From the NCBI GenBank assembly GCA_011524805.1, contig WTJO01000148.1:1-5659 (forward strand): a stretch of DNA of 5,659 nt, read 5' to 3'. Shown piece after piece: positions 5,482 to 5,659 of the stretch; within the stretch, counting starts at the first letter, position 1, and every line of letters starts with the position of its first letter. Both the position numbers and the translations under genes were made by a program. The stretch comes from Alphaproteobacteria bacterium. GTDB taxonomy: Bacteria > Pseudomonadota > Alphaproteobacteria > Puniceispirillales > Puniceispirillaceae. Below the pieces are notes generated by a model, which ran no database searches, was not told where the DNA came from, and saw only the letters and a program-made list of their open reading frames with translations.

Positions 5482-5488
5482 AAGGAGG
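5482..5488 (+). promoter_or_regulatory. Near-perfect Shine-Dalgarno (AAGGAGG)
   Basis: AAGGAGG is followed five bases later by the ATG at 5494. It is the strongest ribosome binding site in the window and makes the short open frame running to the window end a real gene start, probably well expressed. Confidence 0.8.
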
Positions 5489-5493
5489 AGTTT

Positions 5494-5659
5494 ATGGAAA
5501 ATTATTATGCACAGGGGCAGGAGGCATTTCAAAATGCCCTCAATCAGGGACTTCCACCTGATGAAGCAGCTCAACAGGCAGGCGACAGCATGTCTCAGGG
5601 CTTGATGGATGCCGGATTTCCCCCTGAGATGATTCAGGCAGGTATGGAAGCCGGTATAC
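5494..5659 (+). CDS. Start of an unrecognised Gln/Gly/Met-rich repeat protein (partial)
   Basis: Fifty-five codons are visible before the window ends. The start is supported by the strong ribosome binding site and by an uninterrupted frame with ordinary codons. The protein is acidic and rich in Gln, Ala, Gly and Met, with no signal peptide or membrane segment in view. A period of about 22 residues shows: Q13 to D23, ending GLPPD, aligns with Q35 to E45, ending GFPPE, and an AG pair follows each block (29-30, 49-50). The blocks look like short helices separated by a Gly-hydrophobic-Pro-Pro-acidic turn. I do not recognise the family, and no function is proposed. The gene diverges from the SDR gene and has its own long leader, so it is probably an independent unit. 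Confidence 0.65.
   Translation, partial: MENYYAQGQEAFQNALNQGLPPDEAAQQAGDSMSQGLMDAGFPPEMIQAGMEAGI

Larger units (their letters stand above)
5068..5493. promoter_or_regulatory. Divergent non-coding region between the SDR gene and the rightward partial gene
   Basis: These 426 bases separate two divergently transcribed genes and contain no convincing reading frame. The middle (about 5215-5350) is AT-rich and holds an inverted repeat (5232-5254), a spaced direct repeat (5317-5346) and a promoter candidate pointing right. The right part (5356-5493) is less AT-rich and can fold into hairpins, like a structured mRNA leader. For the SDR gene the best -10 seen is GATAAT on the minus strand (5133-5128), without a good -35, so its promoter remains unidentified. 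Confidence 0.5.

Noticed and set aside
5383..5574. 63-codon minus-strand frame overlapping the start of the repeat protein
   Set aside because: The plus-strand frame has a near-perfect ribosome binding site and a repeat pattern. The minus frame has neither and crosses the leader hairpins.
1..5659. Mobile element, phage, CRISPR array, toxin-antitoxin or defence system
   Set aside because: No transposase, integrase, regular spaced repeats or small toxin-like gene pair was found; the genes are metabolic and of even composition.

Overview
The window reads like a piece of a Gram-negative, probably alphaproteobacterial, chromosome. By eye the genes are close to half G+C and the gaps between them are much more AT-rich. 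The genes are tightly packed, with a stop/start overlap, and the proteins resemble families common in alphaproteobacteria. A marine lineage such as SAR116 would fit, but this is an impression, not a computed assignment.

Layout. Positions 1-36 may be the last codons of an upstream gene. Positions 37-387 are a non-coding control region with several inverted repeats and a good sigma70-type promoter candidate (152-180). From 388 to 4332 there is a four-gene rightward operon: a four-carbon acid-sugar kinase (OtnK/DUF1537 family), a class II aldolase-type decarboxylase (OtnC-like), a MetE-C-like zinc methyltransferase-family protein, and a beta-hydroxyacid dehydrogenase (LtnD/HIBADH family). A leftward short-chain dehydrogenase (SDR) gene converges on it, with 33 bases between the stop codons. 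Positions 5068-5493 are a second non-coding region, divergent between the SDR gene and a rightward gene that starts at 5494 with a very strong ribosome binding site and runs off the window. That last gene encodes a Gln/Gly/Met-rich protein with a roughly 22-residue repeat.

How the genes work together. Dehydrogenase, kinase and decarboxylase match the known route for L-threonate or D-erythronate: oxidation to 2-oxo-tetronate, isomerisation to 3-oxo-tetronate, phosphorylation, then decarboxylation to dihydroxyacetone phosphate. The isomerase (OtnI) and a transporter are not in the window. A MetE-like protein with all its zinc ligands sits instead in the middle of the operon, which is the most interesting feature here: the operon may act on a modified (for example methylated) substrate, or the MetE-like protein may do an unrelated or new job. 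The neighbouring SDR lacks the usual Asn-Ser-Tyr-Lys catalytic residues, so its chemistry is also open.

No tRNA, rRNA, insertion sequence, CRISPR array or origin was recognised.
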